The position numbers were made by a program, and so were the translations under genes. The notes beneath the pieces were generated by a model. That model was not told the DNA's origin, did not search any database, and worked only from the letters and a program-made list of their open reading frames with translations. Source: Bradyrhizobium sp. NDS-1 (GTDB lineage Bacteria > Pseudomonadota > Alphaproteobacteria > Rhizobiales > Xanthobacteraceae). From it: a stretch of DNA of 64,000 nt. Shown one piece after another: positions 1-9,296 of the stretch (position 1 is its first letter; each line of letters begins with the position of its first letter). The DNA lies in NCBI RefSeq assembly GCF_032918005.1, contig NZ_CP136628.1:4573501-4637500 (forward strand). The letters run 5' to 3'.

Positions 1-1
1 T

Positions 2-172
2 CCATTCTACAAATGGGCCGCCGAGGCGCGACCAAGGGAAGTTCCGCGCTGGAACTTCCACAAATACCTGATCGGCCGCGACGGTTATATCGCCGATGTC
101 TTTCCGTCCGCGGTCGAACCGGCCGACACGCGGATCAAGACTGCCGTTGCCAGGGCGCTAGCAGACAGTTGA
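2..172 (+). CDS. Glutathione peroxidase, C-terminal part (cut by window edge)
   Basis: The reading frame is open from the left edge to a TGA and gives the last 56 residues of a thiol peroxidase. The stretch RWNFHKYLIGRDG contains the adjacent Trp-Asn pair that belongs to the glutathione peroxidase catalytic tetrad, followed by the family's usual 'LI-x-RDG' strand. The Cys and Gln of the tetrad lie outside the window. Family members reduce hydrogen peroxide and lipid peroxides, in bacteria usually with thioredoxin. A short inverted repeat (CCCAA-TCCGG-TTGGG, 183-197) follows the stop and may act as a weak terminator. Confidence 0.85.
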   Translation, partial: PFYKWAAEARPREVPRWNFHKYLIGRDGYIADVFPSAVEPADTRIKTAVARALADS

Positions 173-338
173 CGCTGACGCCGCCCAATCCGGTTGGGCA
201 CAATTGGGGCGGGATGCCAAACAGCCGTTGCAATGGCGATGGCCCACCATCTAGGCTAGGATCGTTTGGGCAGGATGGGTTCTTGCCGGAGGCGAAAAGC
301 CGCGGCAGAACAATGGGATCAATCTCGAGGACAACACC

Positions 339-1364
339 ATGCGCGTGGCGGCAGGACTGATTTTGGCAAGCGCGGTATCTCTGGCGATGTCCGGCGCAGC
401 ATGGTCACAAACTCCGGCCGCAAAGCCCGCAGCCGCGACACAAGCTGCACCCGCGCCAGCACCAGCTGCGGCGACGCCCGCCCCGGTTCCGGCCGCCGCT
501 CCCGCTGCAGCCGCCGCACCAGCCGGCTTCGTCAATCCGCCCCCGCCCAAGCAAGCGCCGCAGCCGGCCCGCGCAGCCTGCAACACGCCGGGCGCGCTCG
601 GTGTCGCCCGCACCGTCGAGATCGACACCACGGGTGGTCCCGGCTTTGGCTTCGAGCATTTCAAGGAGCTCGACTTCCTGCGCGACAAGGAGGTGGTCCT
701 GACCTTCGACGACGGCCCCTGGCCGCGCAACACGCCCGCGGTGCTCAAGGCGCTCGCGGACGAATGCACCACCGGCATCTTCTTCATCATCGGCAAGCAC
801 GCGACCTACGAGCCGGAGATCCTGAAGCAGGTCTACGCGGCCGGCCATACGGTCGGCGCCCACACTTGGTCGCACGCCAACCTCAACAACAAGAAGTTCA
901 CCGAGGCGCAGCGCAAGGAAGAGATCGAGAAGGGCTTTGCGGCAGTGAAGTGGGCGCTCGGCGGTGTCTCGCCGGCACCGTTCTTCCGCTTCCCCGCCCT
1001 CCAGCATCCGCCGGAGATGGTCACCTATCTCGGCAACCGCAACGTCGGGATCTTCTCCTGCGACATCGACTCCTTCGACTTCAAGGCCTCAAAACCCGAG
1101 AAGATCGTCGAGACCGTGATGAAGAAGCTCGACACCAAGGGCAAGGGTATCGTCCTGATGCACGACTTCCAGAAGCACACTGCGGAAGCCCTGCCCGAGC
1201 TGCTCAAGCGCCTGAAGGCTGGCGGCTACAAGGTGGTGGCGATGCGCGCGAAGTTCCCCGCCTCGACCCTGCCTGAGTACGACCAGGAGCTGGTCAAGGA
1301 CCTCAAGCTGCCGACTGTGAGTCAGCGCCCGGTCAATTCCGTGGTGACGACCGTTTCCGAATAG
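339..1364 (+). CDS. Secreted polysaccharide deacetylase (NodB-homology family)
   Basis: 341 residues. Residues 1-24 form a signal peptide ending Ala-Trp-Ser-Gln. A low-complexity Ala/Pro-rich linker follows (about 25-80), as in envelope proteins that must span peptidoglycan. The NodB domain starts with TFDDGP (122-127, metal-binding and catalytic Asp 124/125), and the metal-binding HTWSH motif places His175 and His179. Family members remove acetyl groups from N- or O-acetylated polysaccharides such as chitin-like polymers or peptidoglycan; the substrate cannot be read from the sequence. The ATG was chosen because the signal peptide begins directly there. Confidence 0.88.
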   Translation: MRVAAGLILASAVSLAMSGAAWSQTPAAKPAAATQAAPAPAPAAATPAPVPAAAPAAAAAPAGFVNPPPPKQAPQPARAACNTPGALGVARTVEIDTTGGPGFGFEHFKELDFLRDKEVVLTFDDGPWPRNTPAVLKALADECTTGIFFIIGKHATYEPEILKQVYAAGHTVGAHTWSHANLNNKKFTEAQRKEEIEKGFAAVKWALGGVSPAPFFRFPALQHPPEMVTYLGNRNVGIFSCDIDSFDFKASKPEKIVETVMKKLDTKGKGIVLMHDFQKHTAEALPELLKRLKAGGYKVVAMRAKFPASTLPEYDQELVKDLKLPTVSQRPVNSVVTTVSE

Positions 1365-1371
1365 ACGGCCA

Positions 1372-1923
1372 TTGTCTTTCCGCATCGAAGGCTACGTCAT
1401 CGTCTCAGCGGACGGCATGCTCGCCGACGCCGGGCACGTCATGCCCGACAGGCTGAAGTTCGACGGTGACAAGCTGTTCTTCGAGCAGGCGCTCGATCGC
1501 GCCACGCTGATCGTGCATGGCCGCAACTCGCATGAGCAGCAGCCGAACTCGCCGAAGCGCAAGCGGCTGATCCTGACACGCAAGATCAAAGCGCTCACCG
1601 TCGATCCGGAGATGCCGAACGCGACACTGTGGAATCCGGAACACGCCAGCTTCGAGGAGGCCTGTGCCTTCGCCGATGTCGCCTCCGGCATGGTCGCCGT
1701 CATCGGCGGCCCCGTTGTGTTCGACATATTCATGGACCGTTACGACACGTTCTGGCTGTCGGAGGCCCCACATGTCCGCCTGCCCGGCGGCGAAGGCTGT
1801 TTCGTCGGCGTGCCCCAGCAGACTCCGCACGAGGTGCTTGCTTCACACGGGATGAAGCCGGATGCGCCCTACGTGCTCGACGCGGCGCATGACGTCACCG
1901 TCACGCCGTGGCGCAGGGCGTAG
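1372..1923 (+). CDS. RibD C-terminal / dihydrofolate-reductase-like protein
   Basis: 183 residues starting at a TTG only 7 nt after the deacetylase stop, so probably co-transcribed with it. The sequence opens with GYVIVSADGMLAD, as in RibD-C/DHFR-like reductases (strand one and the SxDG turn). Residues around 103-115 contain VAVIGGPVVF, the glycine-rich NADPH-binding turn of this fold. Family members reduce pteridine-like or ribosylamino-pyrimidine substrates with NADPH, but stand-alone copies are mostly uncharacterised. No ATG exists upstream in frame, so the TTG start is the only reasonable one. The real substrate is unknown. Confidence 0.75.
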   Translation: MSFRIEGYVIVSADGMLADAGHVMPDRLKFDGDKLFFEQALDRATLIVHGRNSHEQQPNSPKRKRLILTRKIKALTVDPEMPNATLWNPEHASFEEACAFADVASGMVAVIGGPVVFDIFMDRYDTFWLSEAPHVRLPGGEGCFVGVPQQTPHEVLASHGMKPDAPYVLDAAHDVTVTPWRRA

Positions 1924-1925
1924 CG

Positions 1926-2378
1926 CTACACGTCCCCGTATGCCGCCTCGGCCGGACGCGTGGTGCGGCCGTACCCCATGATCATGAACAATGCGCCGAT
2001 GATCGACAGGTTCTTGAGCGCGTCGACCAGCATCTTCGCGTTGTCGGGCGCCGCCATATTCCAGAAGTCGTAGAACAACACGGTCGCGACCGCGACGTAG
2101 ATGATCATCAACAGCGCGAAAAAACGCGCGCCGAAATTCAGCGCGATCATCAAGCCAGCGATGATCTCGAGCCCGCCGACGGCAATTGCCAGCAGTTGCG
2201 GCGTGGTCATCGCGGTCGCGGCCTCGACCTGCTGGGCGTAAGGCGCGATCGCCTCGGGCACCACGACCTTGGTGGCGATGAAGTCGGCCGTCGCCTGGAT
2301 GGCAAAGAGCTTGGTCGCGCCCGTGTAGATGAACAGCACGGCGAACAGGATTCGCCCGAAAGTCACGAACGCTGGCAT
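1926..2378 (-). CDS. DoxX family membrane protein
   Basis: 150 residues with four hydrophobic segments (about 8-25, 63-81, 84-103 and 122-138), the size and layout of DoxX/YphA proteins. The N-terminal pattern FGRILFAVLFIYTGATKL matches the conserved first helix of DoxX (GR-x3-ALFxxSGxxKL). Relatives occur with thiol and oxidative-stress systems, but most bacterial copies have no assigned reaction. The gene converges with the RibD-C-like gene (2 nt between stops). Confidence 0.82.
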   Translation of the reverse strand: MPAFVTFGRILFAVLFIYTGATKLFAIQATADFIATKVVVPEAIAPYAQQVEAATAMTTPQLLAIAVGGLEIIAGLMIALNFGARFFALLMIIYVAVATVLFYDFWNMAAPDNAKMLVDALKNLSIIGALFMIMGYGRTTRPAEAAYGDV

Positions 2379-2499
2379 GATCGGCCTCTTGGCAAGCTCG
2401 GAGCGTGGGGATGCTCGGCGCGATTATGAAGAGTCGCGCTCCGGTTTACAAACGGGGAAATGCAAACTGAAAGGAATTCAAGACACGTCCCACGTGGAA

Positions 2500-2662
2500 C
2501 GCCCCCCTTTCCCCCTTGTGGAAGAAGGTGGCGCGAAGCGCCGGATGAGGGGTATCCATCCGCCAATCCAATTGTGAGAGGTGCTCGCGGAGAGAGACCC
2601 CTCACCCGTCTCGCCGCTTCGCGGCGAGCCACCCTCTCCCACAAGGGAAGAGGGCGAGCGCG
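2500..2662. repeat. Imperfect extragenic inverted repeat
   Basis: The left arm (CCCCCTTGTGGAAGAAGGTG near 2510-2530, then GCGAAGCGCCGGATGAGGGG) reappears in inverted form on the right (GACCCCTCACCCG, then CTTCGCGGCGAGCCACCCTC and TCCCACAAGGGAAGAGGGCG, about 2598-2660). This is the layout of the long REP/BIME-like palindromes common in Bradyrhizobium-type genomes. It lies between the start of the DoxX gene and the end of maeB and could end maeB transcription. No gene is seen in 2379-2671. Confidence 0.6.
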
Positions 2663-2671
2663 ACACCGCCC

Positions 2672-4981
2672 CTATGTAAACAACGTCGGCTGCTGCCGCG
2701 CCGCGCGCTCCTGCGCTTCCACCACGGCGACGGCCGTCATGTTGAGGATGCCGCGCGCCGTCACCGACGGCGTCAGGATATGCGCCGGGCGCGCAGGGCC
2801 GATCAGGATCGGCCCGACGGGAAGCGCGTCCGCCAACGACTTGATCATCTGATAGGCGACGTTGGCGGTGTCGAGCGTCGGCATGAGCAGGATGTTGGCC
2901 TCGCCCTCCAGCTGGGAGTGCGGCAGCACCATTTTTCGCGCAGCAGCGGAGAGCGCGGTGTCGCCCTGCATCTCGCCGTCCGCCTCGATCTCCGGATGCT
3001 TGTCCTTCAACAACTGCGTCGCTCGCCGCATCTTGAGCGACGATTCGGTGTCGTAGCTGCCGAAATCCGAGTGCGAGACGAAGGCGATCTTCGGCTTGAT
3101 GTTGAAGCGCTGAACGTGGACCGCGGCGAGCGATGCGATCTCGGCGAGTTCCTCCGCGCTCGGATTGGGCCGAACCTGGGTGTCGGCGATGAAGAAGGCG
3201 CCCTTGCTGGTGATCAGCAGGGCCAGCGCCGCGTAATCGCTGATTCCCGGCGAGAAGCCGACGATCTCGCGCACATGGCGCAGATGGCTCATGTAGCGGC
3301 CCTCGACGCCGCAGAGCATGGCGTCCGCCTCGCCGCGCGTGACACCGAGCGCGGCGATCACCGTGTTGTTGGTGCGCACCACGGTGCGCGCCGCATCCGG
3401 CGTCACGCCGCGGCGGCCGGCGACCTCGACATAGGACTGCACGTAGGAGCGGTAGCGCGGATCATCCTCGGGATTGACGAGGTCGAAATCCTTGCCGGCC
3501 CGGATCGAGAGGCCGAAACGCTTGATGCGCGCCTCGACCACCGAGGGACGGCCGACCAGGATGGGCCGCGCCAGCTTCTCTTCCAGTACCACTTGCGTGG
3601 CGCGCAGCACGCGCTCGTCCTCGCCTTCGGCGTAGATCACGCGCACCGGCTGGGTCTTGGCCTTGGCGAACATCGGCTTCATGACGAGGCCGGAGCGGAA
3701 GGCGAAGCGCTCTAGCAGCGCGGTGTACTCGTCGAAATTGGTGATGGGCCGCGTCGCGACGCCGGATTCCATCGCCGCCTTCGCCACGGCAGGCGCGATG
3801 CGCAGGATCAGGCGCGGATCGAACGGGCTCGGGATCAGCGAGCCCGGACCGAAGCCTTGCGTCTCGCCGGTGTCGAAACCTTGTGCGACGGCATCCGACG
3901 GCGCCTCGCGCGCGAGCTGGGCGATCGCCTCGACGGCGGCGTGCTTCATCTCCTCGTTGATGGCGCTGGCGCCGACGTCGAGCGCACCGCGGAAGATGAA
4001 GGGAAAGCACAGGACGTTGTTGACCTGGTTCGGGTAATCGGAGCGCCCAGTGCAGATCATGGCGTCGGGGCGCACCTTGCGCGCTTCCTCCGGCATGATC
4101 TCGGGGGTCGGGTTCGCGAGCGCCATGATCAAGGGCTTGTCGCCCATCGCCTTGGCCATCTCCGGCTTGAGAACGCCCGGCGCCGAGAGGCCGATGAAAA
4201 TGTCGGCGCCGCCGATGACGTCGCCGAGCGTACGCTTGTCGGTCTTCTGCGCATAGACCGCCTTCCAGCGGTCCATCGAGGTGTTGCGGCCCTCGTGCAC
4301 GAGCCCGTCGATATCACAGACCCAGATGTTCTTGCGCTGCGCGCCCATCGACACCAGGAGATTGAGCGTCGCGATCGCGGCGGCCCCAGCCCCCGACGCC
4401 ACGATCTTGACGTCCGACAGCTTCTTGCCGTTCAGCCTGAGACCATTGGTGATGGCGGCGGCGACGATGATCGCGGTGCCGTGCTGGTCGTCGTGGAAGA
4501 CCGGGATCTTCATGCGCTCCTTCAAGCGCGTCTCGATCTCGAAGCACTCCGGTCCGCGGATGTCCTCCAGATTGATGCCGCCGAAAGTCGGCTCGAGCGC
4601 CGCCACGGTCTCGACCACGCGGTCGATCGTGTCGGCGGCGATCTCGATGTCGAACACGTCGATGCCGGCGAACTTCTTGAACAGGACGGCCTTGCCCTCC
4701 ATCACCGGCTTCGAAGCCAACGGGCCGATATTGCCAAGGCCGAGCACGGCGGTACCGTTGGAGACCACGGCCACCAGATTGGCGCGGGTGGTCAGGGTGG
4801 CGGCTTCCGCCGGGTTCTTGGCGATCTCAGTGCAGGCGGCGGCGACACCCGGAGAATAGGCCAGCGCGAGGTCGCGCTGGTTGGCAAGCGGCTTGCTCGC
4901 CTGGATCTCGAGCTTTCCGGGGCGCGGCAGACGGTGATAGGCAAGCGCCGCCTGGTGGAGATCATCAGAATAGGACGACAT
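2672..4981 (-). CDS. maeB: NADP-dependent malic enzyme with phosphotransacetylase-like domain
   Basis: 769 residues, the usual length of the large MaeB/Tme type. The N-terminal malic enzyme half (about 1-430) shows [12 protein letters not shown], the [14 protein letters not shown] segment with the catalytic Lys, [10 protein letters not shown] (metal and substrate site) and the NAD(P) turn [14 protein letters not shown]. The C-terminal half (about 445-765) starts with [15 protein letters not shown] and resembles phosphotransacetylase; in characterised rhizobial enzymes it is regulatory and lacks transacetylase activity. The enzyme decarboxylates malate to pyruvate with formation of NADPH and is important on C4-dicarboxylates. 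NAD or NADP preference cannot be settled from sequence. Confidence 0.93.
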   Translation of the reverse strand: MSSYSDDLHQAALAYHRLPRPGKLEIQASKPLANQRDLALAYSPGVAAACTEIAKNPAEAATLTTRANLVAVVSNGTAVLGLGNIGPLASKPVMEGKAVLFKKFAGIDVFDIEIAADTIDRVVETVAALEPTFGGINLEDIRGPECFEIETRLKERMKIPVFHDDQHGTAIIVAAAITNGLRLNGKKLSDVKIVASGAGAAAIATLNLLVSMGAQRKNIWVCDIDGLVHEGRNTSMDRWKAVYAQKTDKRTLGDVIGGADIFIGLSAPGVLKPEMAKAMGDKPLIMALANPTPEIMPEEARKVRPDAMICTGRSDYPNQVNNVLCFPFIFRGALDVGASAINEEMKHAAVEAIAQLAREAPSDAVAQGFDTGETQGFGPGSLIPSPFDPRLILRIAPAVAKAAMESGVATRPITNFDEYTALLERFAFRSGLVMKPMFAKAKTQPVRVIYAEGEDERVLRATQVVLEEKLARPILVGRPSVVEARIKRFGLSIRAGKDFDLVNPEDDPRYRSYVQSYVEVAGRRGVTPDAARTVVRTNNTVIAALGVTRGEADAMLCGVEGRYMSHLRHVREIVGFSPGISDYAALALLITSKGAFFIADTQVRPNPSAEELAEIASLAAVHVQRFNIKPKIAFVSHSDFGSYDTESSLKMRRATQLLKDKHPEIEADGEMQGDTALSAAARKMVLPHSQLEGEANILLMPTLDTANVAYQMIKSLADALPVGPILIGPARPAHILTPSVTARGILNMTAVAVVEAQERAARQQPTLFT

Positions 4982-5225
4982 GCGGTGTCTCGCCTCGCGT
5001 TACCCTCAAAATGCACGATCCAGAGCGGCTGTCCGAGCCGACCATATTTCCGGGTCATGGAAACGGGATGAAGCACGCCGGGCGCCCCGGTGGCAACATC
5101 CGATTGCGCGCCCATCAACAGGACGCGCGGTCAAATATTTGAAAACCATAGCTTTCTCTGGACCGCATGACGTTTCCCGAATATGGCAGGTTGCGCGGTG
5201 CAAAACGGGCAATCGGAGCAATGGA

Positions 5226-7187
5226 ATGAAGCGAATCCTGATCGGCCTGATCGCACTCCTCGTGCTCGGCGCGGGCGGATGGTTCGGCTTCAACCTCTAC
5301 GTTCAGCATCGCGCCACCGCCGAGGTCGAGGCGGCGTTCGAACGGATCCGTTCGAGCGGCGGCAAGGCGAGCCATGGCAAGATCGGGTTCGAGCTCGCGA
5401 CCCGGACGCTGACGATCGAGGATATCGCGATCGCTCCCGGCGAGCAGCCGCAGGCCCAGATCAAGATCGCCGGCATCAAGGGCGTGGGCGTTCGCCTGAT
5501 CGACAAGAGCAGCTTCTCGGCCGACAGCATCGACGTCACCGGTTTCGAAGTCGCGCTGGACCAGGTCGGCGCCGCGAAGCTGAAGGCGTCCTACAAGATC
5601 CCGCAACTCACCTTGCGTGACTATGCCGGCCCCGTTCGCGCCGGCAACGCGCCGATGGGCGGCGACCTGATCGAGATTTACCGCTATGTGCTCGATCAGT
5701 ACGCCAGTGTCACGGCATCGTCCGTCACGGCAGCGACGCTGACGATGACCTTCGATGCGAGCGGCGCCGGCAGCGGCGAGGTCGCCTATTCCGGGCTGGC
5801 GATCCAGAATCTCAAGCACGGCAAGATCGACGCAATGAAGGCGGACCGCGCCGTGTTCACGATCGACGTGCCGCAGCCGGGCAGGCAGGACAAGCTGACC
5901 GGCGAGCTCTCCGACGTCATCGTCAACGATTTCGACGCGACCGCGATCGCCGCGGCGCTCGATCCGCAGAAGACCGGCGACGACAGCTACCATCGCGTCT
6001 ACCGGCAGATCGCAACCGGCCCCTATGTGCTCAAATCGGCCCAGGGCATGCGGATGGACATCCACGGGATCACCTTCGAGGACATCGCGGTGCAGCCCTC
6101 GAAATTCCGGCCGGCCGAGATCATCGCGCTCATGCCGGCGGACAATTCGGTGCCGACGCCCGCACAATCGCGCGAGATGTTGGAAAAGCTCGCGGGATTC
6201 TATGAGGGCTTTCGCATCGGCAAGATCGAGGTCGGCAAGACCTCGATGGGCACGCCGCAGGGGACGGCCAGGATCAATGCCGTCAGATACCGGGAGGGCG
6301 AGTTCGCGGTCGAAGGCATCGACGCGCCGTCGCCGCAGGGGCAGTTCAAGATGGAGCGCATCGCGGTGAAATCGTTCAGCGCGGCAAACCTGATGCGCTG
6401 GGCGGCAGGGCTCAGCCCCCACGGACAACCGCCCTCGCCCGATCAGATGCTGGGCCTGTTCCGGGTGCTCGAAGGCGCCGAGATCAAGGGCGTGGTAGCG
6501 CCCTACAAGTCCACGCGGCAGTTCGTCACCATCGACACGATCAGCCTGAACTGGGGCCAATTGGTCGGATCGATTCCGAGCAAGGCCAATCTGGTCGTGA
6601 AGATGGTCACGCCCACCGATCCCGCCAACCCGGCGCAGCGGCCGCTGATCATGGCGGGCATCGACAAGCTCGCGATCAACCTCGATCTCGGTGCCGCCTG
6701 GACGGAGTCATCGGGTGCGTTCGCGCTCGCGCCAGCCATGATCGATGTCGGCAACCTCGCCACGGCGCAAGCCCGCCTCGCGCTCGCCAAAGTGCCGCGC
6801 GGTGTGTTCACGACCGATCCGGTGCAGGCCATGAGCGATGCCGGAAAGATCGAGACCGGGGCGATCGAGCTGTCCTTGCGCGACAGCGGCGCCGTCGACC
6901 TCATCGTGGCGCAGTTCTCGCGCATGCAAAATGTCAGCCGCGATGCCGCCCGCAGCGCCATCGTCGAGATGATCCGGGCGCAGGGAGAGAAGGTCACGGC
7001 CTCCAATCTTGATGCCAGGGCTGCGGTCGATGCGCTCGCCGGTTTCGTCGCGACGTCAGGACAGACGCTGACCATCAAGCTCGCGCCGCGCGCCAAGGTG
7101 CCGCTGATGCAATTGATGCAGCTGATCCAGACCGACCCGGAGAGCTCGCTGGCACAGTTCAGCATCGAGGCGTCGACGGGGTTGTAA
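5226..7187 (+). CDS. Large membrane-anchored protein, AsmA/YdgA-like architecture
   Basis: 653 residues from the ATG at 5226. The frame is open further upstream, but only this ATG is directly followed by a hydrophobic N-terminal segment (residues 4-24, ILIGLIALLVLGAGGWFGF). The remainder has no further membrane segment and is a long, probably beta-rich periplasmic body with recurring phrases such as RTLTIEDIAI and ITFEDIAVQP. The layout resembles AsmA/DUF945-type envelope proteins, which is a weak resemblance and not an assignment. It diverges from maeB; the 244-bp gap shows no recognisable operator. Confidence 0.7.
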   Translation: MKRILIGLIALLVLGAGGWFGFNLYVQHRATAEVEAAFERIRSSGGKASHGKIGFELATRTLTIEDIAIAPGEQPQAQIKIAGIKGVGVRLIDKSSFSADSIDVTGFEVALDQVGAAKLKASYKIPQLTLRDYAGPVRAGNAPMGGDLIEIYRYVLDQYASVTASSVTAATLTMTFDASGAGSGEVAYSGLAIQNLKHGKIDAMKADRAVFTIDVPQPGRQDKLTGELSDVIVNDFDATAIAAALDPQKTGDDSYHRVYRQIATGPYVLKSAQGMRMDIHGITFEDIAVQPSKFRPAEIIALMPADNSVPTPAQSREMLEKLAGFYEGFRIGKIEVGKTSMGTPQGTARINAVRYREGEFAVEGIDAPSPQGQFKMERIAVKSFSAANLMRWAAGLSPHGQPPSPDQMLGLFRVLEGAEIKGVVAPYKSTRQFVTIDTISLNWGQLVGSIPSKANLVVKMVTPTDPANPAQRPLIMAGIDKLAINLDLGAAWTESSGAFALAPAMIDVGNLATAQARLALAKVPRGVFTTDPVQAMSDAGKIETGAIELSLRDSGAVDLIVAQFSRMQNVSRDAARSAIVEMIRAQGEKVTASNLDARAAVDALAGFVATSGQTLTIKLAPRAKVPLMQLMQLIQTDPESSLAQFSIEASTGL

Positions 7188-7203
7188 AGACGCTCTCACC
7201 GCC

Positions 7204-7287
7204 GTCATGGCCGGGCTTGTCCCGGCCATCCACGTTCTTTCATGCAGCGGCAAAGGCGTGGATGCCCGGGACAAGCCCGGGCATGAC
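7204..7287. repeat. REP-like palindromic element, family A (copy 1)
   Basis: Arms 7204-7234 and 7257-7287 are 31-nt inverted repeats with two mismatches (core CCGGGCTTGTCCCGGCCATC). Each arm is itself a small palindrome built around CTTGTCCCGG. It lies between two convergent genes, the AsmA-like gene and aspS, where it can fold in both transcripts. The same core recurs at 15212-15290. Confidence 0.85.
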
Positions 7288-7327
7288 GACTTAGAGCGTT
7301 GGATCCCCTCAAGAGAGGCAAAGAGCC

Positions 7328-9100
7328 TCACTTCTGCGGCAGGTTCACCCGCACATGTAGCTCGCGGAGCTGTTTCGTCGTGGCGTCCGAGGGCGCGCCC
7401 ATCAGGAGGTCCATGGCCTGCTGGTTCATCGGGAACAGCGAGATCTCGCGCAGATTGTTGGTGCCACAGAGCAGCATTACGATGCGGTCGACGCCCGCGG
7501 CCATGCCGCCATGCGGCGGCGCGCCGTACTGGAAGGCGCGGTACATGCCGCCGAAGCGGTCGACCACTTCCTGCTCACCGTAGCCTGCGATTTCAAACGC
7601 CTTCACCATCGCTTCCGGCACGTGGTTGCGGATGCCGCCCGAGGCGATCTCGTAGCCGTTGCAGGTGATGTCGTACTGGAACGCCTTGATGGTCAGCGGA
7701 TCCTGGCCCTTCAGCGCCTCGAGCCCGCCCTGCGGCATCGAGAACGGGTTGTGCGAGAAGTCGACCTTCTTGTCCTCCTCGTTGTACTCGTACATCGGGA
7801 AGTCGACGATCCAGGCGAGCTCGAACCGCTCCTTGTCGGTGAGGTTCAGTTCCTCGCCGACCTTGTTGCGGGCAAGGCCGGAGAACTTCCAGAACTTGTC
7901 GGGATCGCCGGCGACGAAGAAGGCAGCATCGCCCTCCTTCACGCCGATCTGCGCGCGGATCGCGGCGGTGCGCTCCGGCCCGATATTGTTCGCGAGCGGA
8001 CCTGCACCCTCGCCGCCCTCGCGCCACATGATGTAGCCGAGACCGGGCTGGCCCTCGCCTTGCGCCCACGAGTTCATGCGGTCGCAGAATGCGCGGCTGC
8101 CGCCGCCCGGCGCCGGGATCGCCCAGACCTGGTTCTTGGGGTCTTCGAGCATGCGCGCGAACACCTTGAAGCCGCTTCCGCGGAAATGCTCGGAGACGTC
8201 CTGCATCTCGATGGGGTTGCGCAGATCCGGCTTGTCGCTGCCATACTTGCGCAGCGCCTCGGCGAACGGGATGCGGCGCCAGCCCTTCGTCACCGGCTTG
8301 CCCTTGGCGAACTCCTCGAACACGCCGGTGATGACAGGCTCCATCGCCGCGAACACGTCCTCCTGCGTGACGAAGCTCATCTCGACGTCGAGCTGGTAGA
8401 ATTCGCCGGGCAGACGGTCGGCGCGCGGATCCTCGTCGCGGAAACATGGCGCGATCTGGAAGTAGCGGTCGAAGCCCGACATCATCAAGAGCTGCTTGTA
8501 CTGCTGTGGCGCCTGCGGCAGCGCGTAGAACTTGCCGGGATGGATGCGCGAGGGCACCAGGAAGTCGCGCGCGCCTTCCGGCGAGGACGCGGTCAGGATC
8601 GGCGTGTTGAACTCGAAGAAGCCCTGCCCCTCCATCCGCCGGCGCATCGACTTGATGATCTCGACGCGCGTCATGATGTTCTGGTGCAGTTTTTCGCGGC
8701 GCAGATCCAGGAAGCGGTACTTCAGGCGGATGTCTTCAGGGTATTCCTGGTCGCCGAACACCGGCAGCGGCAAGTCGCCGGCCGGGCCCAGCACCTCGAT
8801 CTCGGTGACATAGATCTCGATCTTGCCGGTCGGCAGATCGTCATTGTCGGTACCTTCGGGGCGGCGGCGGGCCTTGCCGTCCATCCGCACCACGAATTCC
8901 GAGCGCAGCTTCTCGGCCAGCGAGAACGCCGGCGAGTCCGGGTCGACCACGCATTGGGTCAGGCCGTAATGGTCGCGCAGGTCGATGAACAGCACGCCGC
9001 CATGGTCGCGAACGCGATGGACCCAGCCTGACAGGCGGACCGTCTCGCCGATGTTGCTCTCGCGGAGCGCGCCGCATGTATGTGACCGGTAGCGATGCAT
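7328..9100 (-). CDS. aspS: Aspartyl-tRNA synthetase
   Basis: 590 residues, the normal bacterial length. It has the N-terminal OB fold ([20 protein letters not shown]), the class II core with [13 protein letters not shown], motif 2 ([19 protein letters not shown]) and motif 3 ([14 protein letters not shown]), and the GAD insertion of bacterial AspRS. It charges tRNA-Asp. In many alphaproteobacteria it also makes Asp-tRNA-Asn for GatCAB, but this cannot be decided here. The start [10 protein letters not shown] is the conserved family N-terminus. It diverges from selO across 196 bp. Confidence 0.97.
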   Translation of the reverse strand: MHRYRSHTCGALRESNIGETVRLSGWVHRVRDHGGVLFIDLRDHYGLTQCVVDPDSPAFSLAEKLRSEFVVRMDGKARRRPEGTDNDDLPTGKIEIYVTEIEVLGPAGDLPLPVFGDQEYPEDIRLKYRFLDLRREKLHQNIMTRVEIIKSMRRRMEGQGFFEFNTPILTASSPEGARDFLVPSRIHPGKFYALPQAPQQYKQLLMMSGFDRYFQIAPCFRDEDPRADRLPGEFYQLDVEMSFVTQEDVFAAMEPVITGVFEEFAKGKPVTKGWRRIPFAEALRKYGSDKPDLRNPIEMQDVSEHFRGSGFKVFARMLEDPKNQVWAIPAPGGGSRAFCDRMNSWAQGEGQPGLGYIMWREGGEGAGPLANNIGPERTAAIRAQIGVKEGDAAFFVAGDPDKFWKFSGLARNKVGEELNLTDKERFELAWIVDFPMYEYNEEDKKVDFSHNPFSMPQGGLEALKGQDPLTIKAFQYDITCNGYEIASGGIRNHVPEAMVKAFEIAGYGEQEVVDRFGGMYRAFQYGAPPHGGMAAGVDRIVMLLCGTNNLREISLFPMNQQAMDLLMGAPSDATTKQLRELHVRVNLPQK

Positions 9101-9296
9101 GGTCGTCCCAAAATCAATGTCGGAGGAAGCGAATCGAACCGCCTCTCATGGCGGGTCCGAGATTGCGGCAGGGTTTACCCGACGAGACCCAAGGCGGCAA
9201 CCAAGGGAACGGCCTGTTTTGGGCCGGAAGCGTCCATTTTTGGCATATCGGGGGCCGAGCCTTTGCCATCCGGCGTTCCAACCCTATCTTGAGGCC

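Noticed and set aside
405..1007. Long minus-strand open frame opposite the polysaccharide deacetylase
   Set aside because: It is a mirror of a high-GC coding gene with a third-position GC pattern; no domain is visible.
9125..9175. tRNA-like T-loop (GGTTCGATTC on the minus strand) between aspS and selO
   Set aside because: The flanking bases cannot form the 5-bp T stem, and no anticodon arm or acceptor stem can be drawn, so it is a chance motif.
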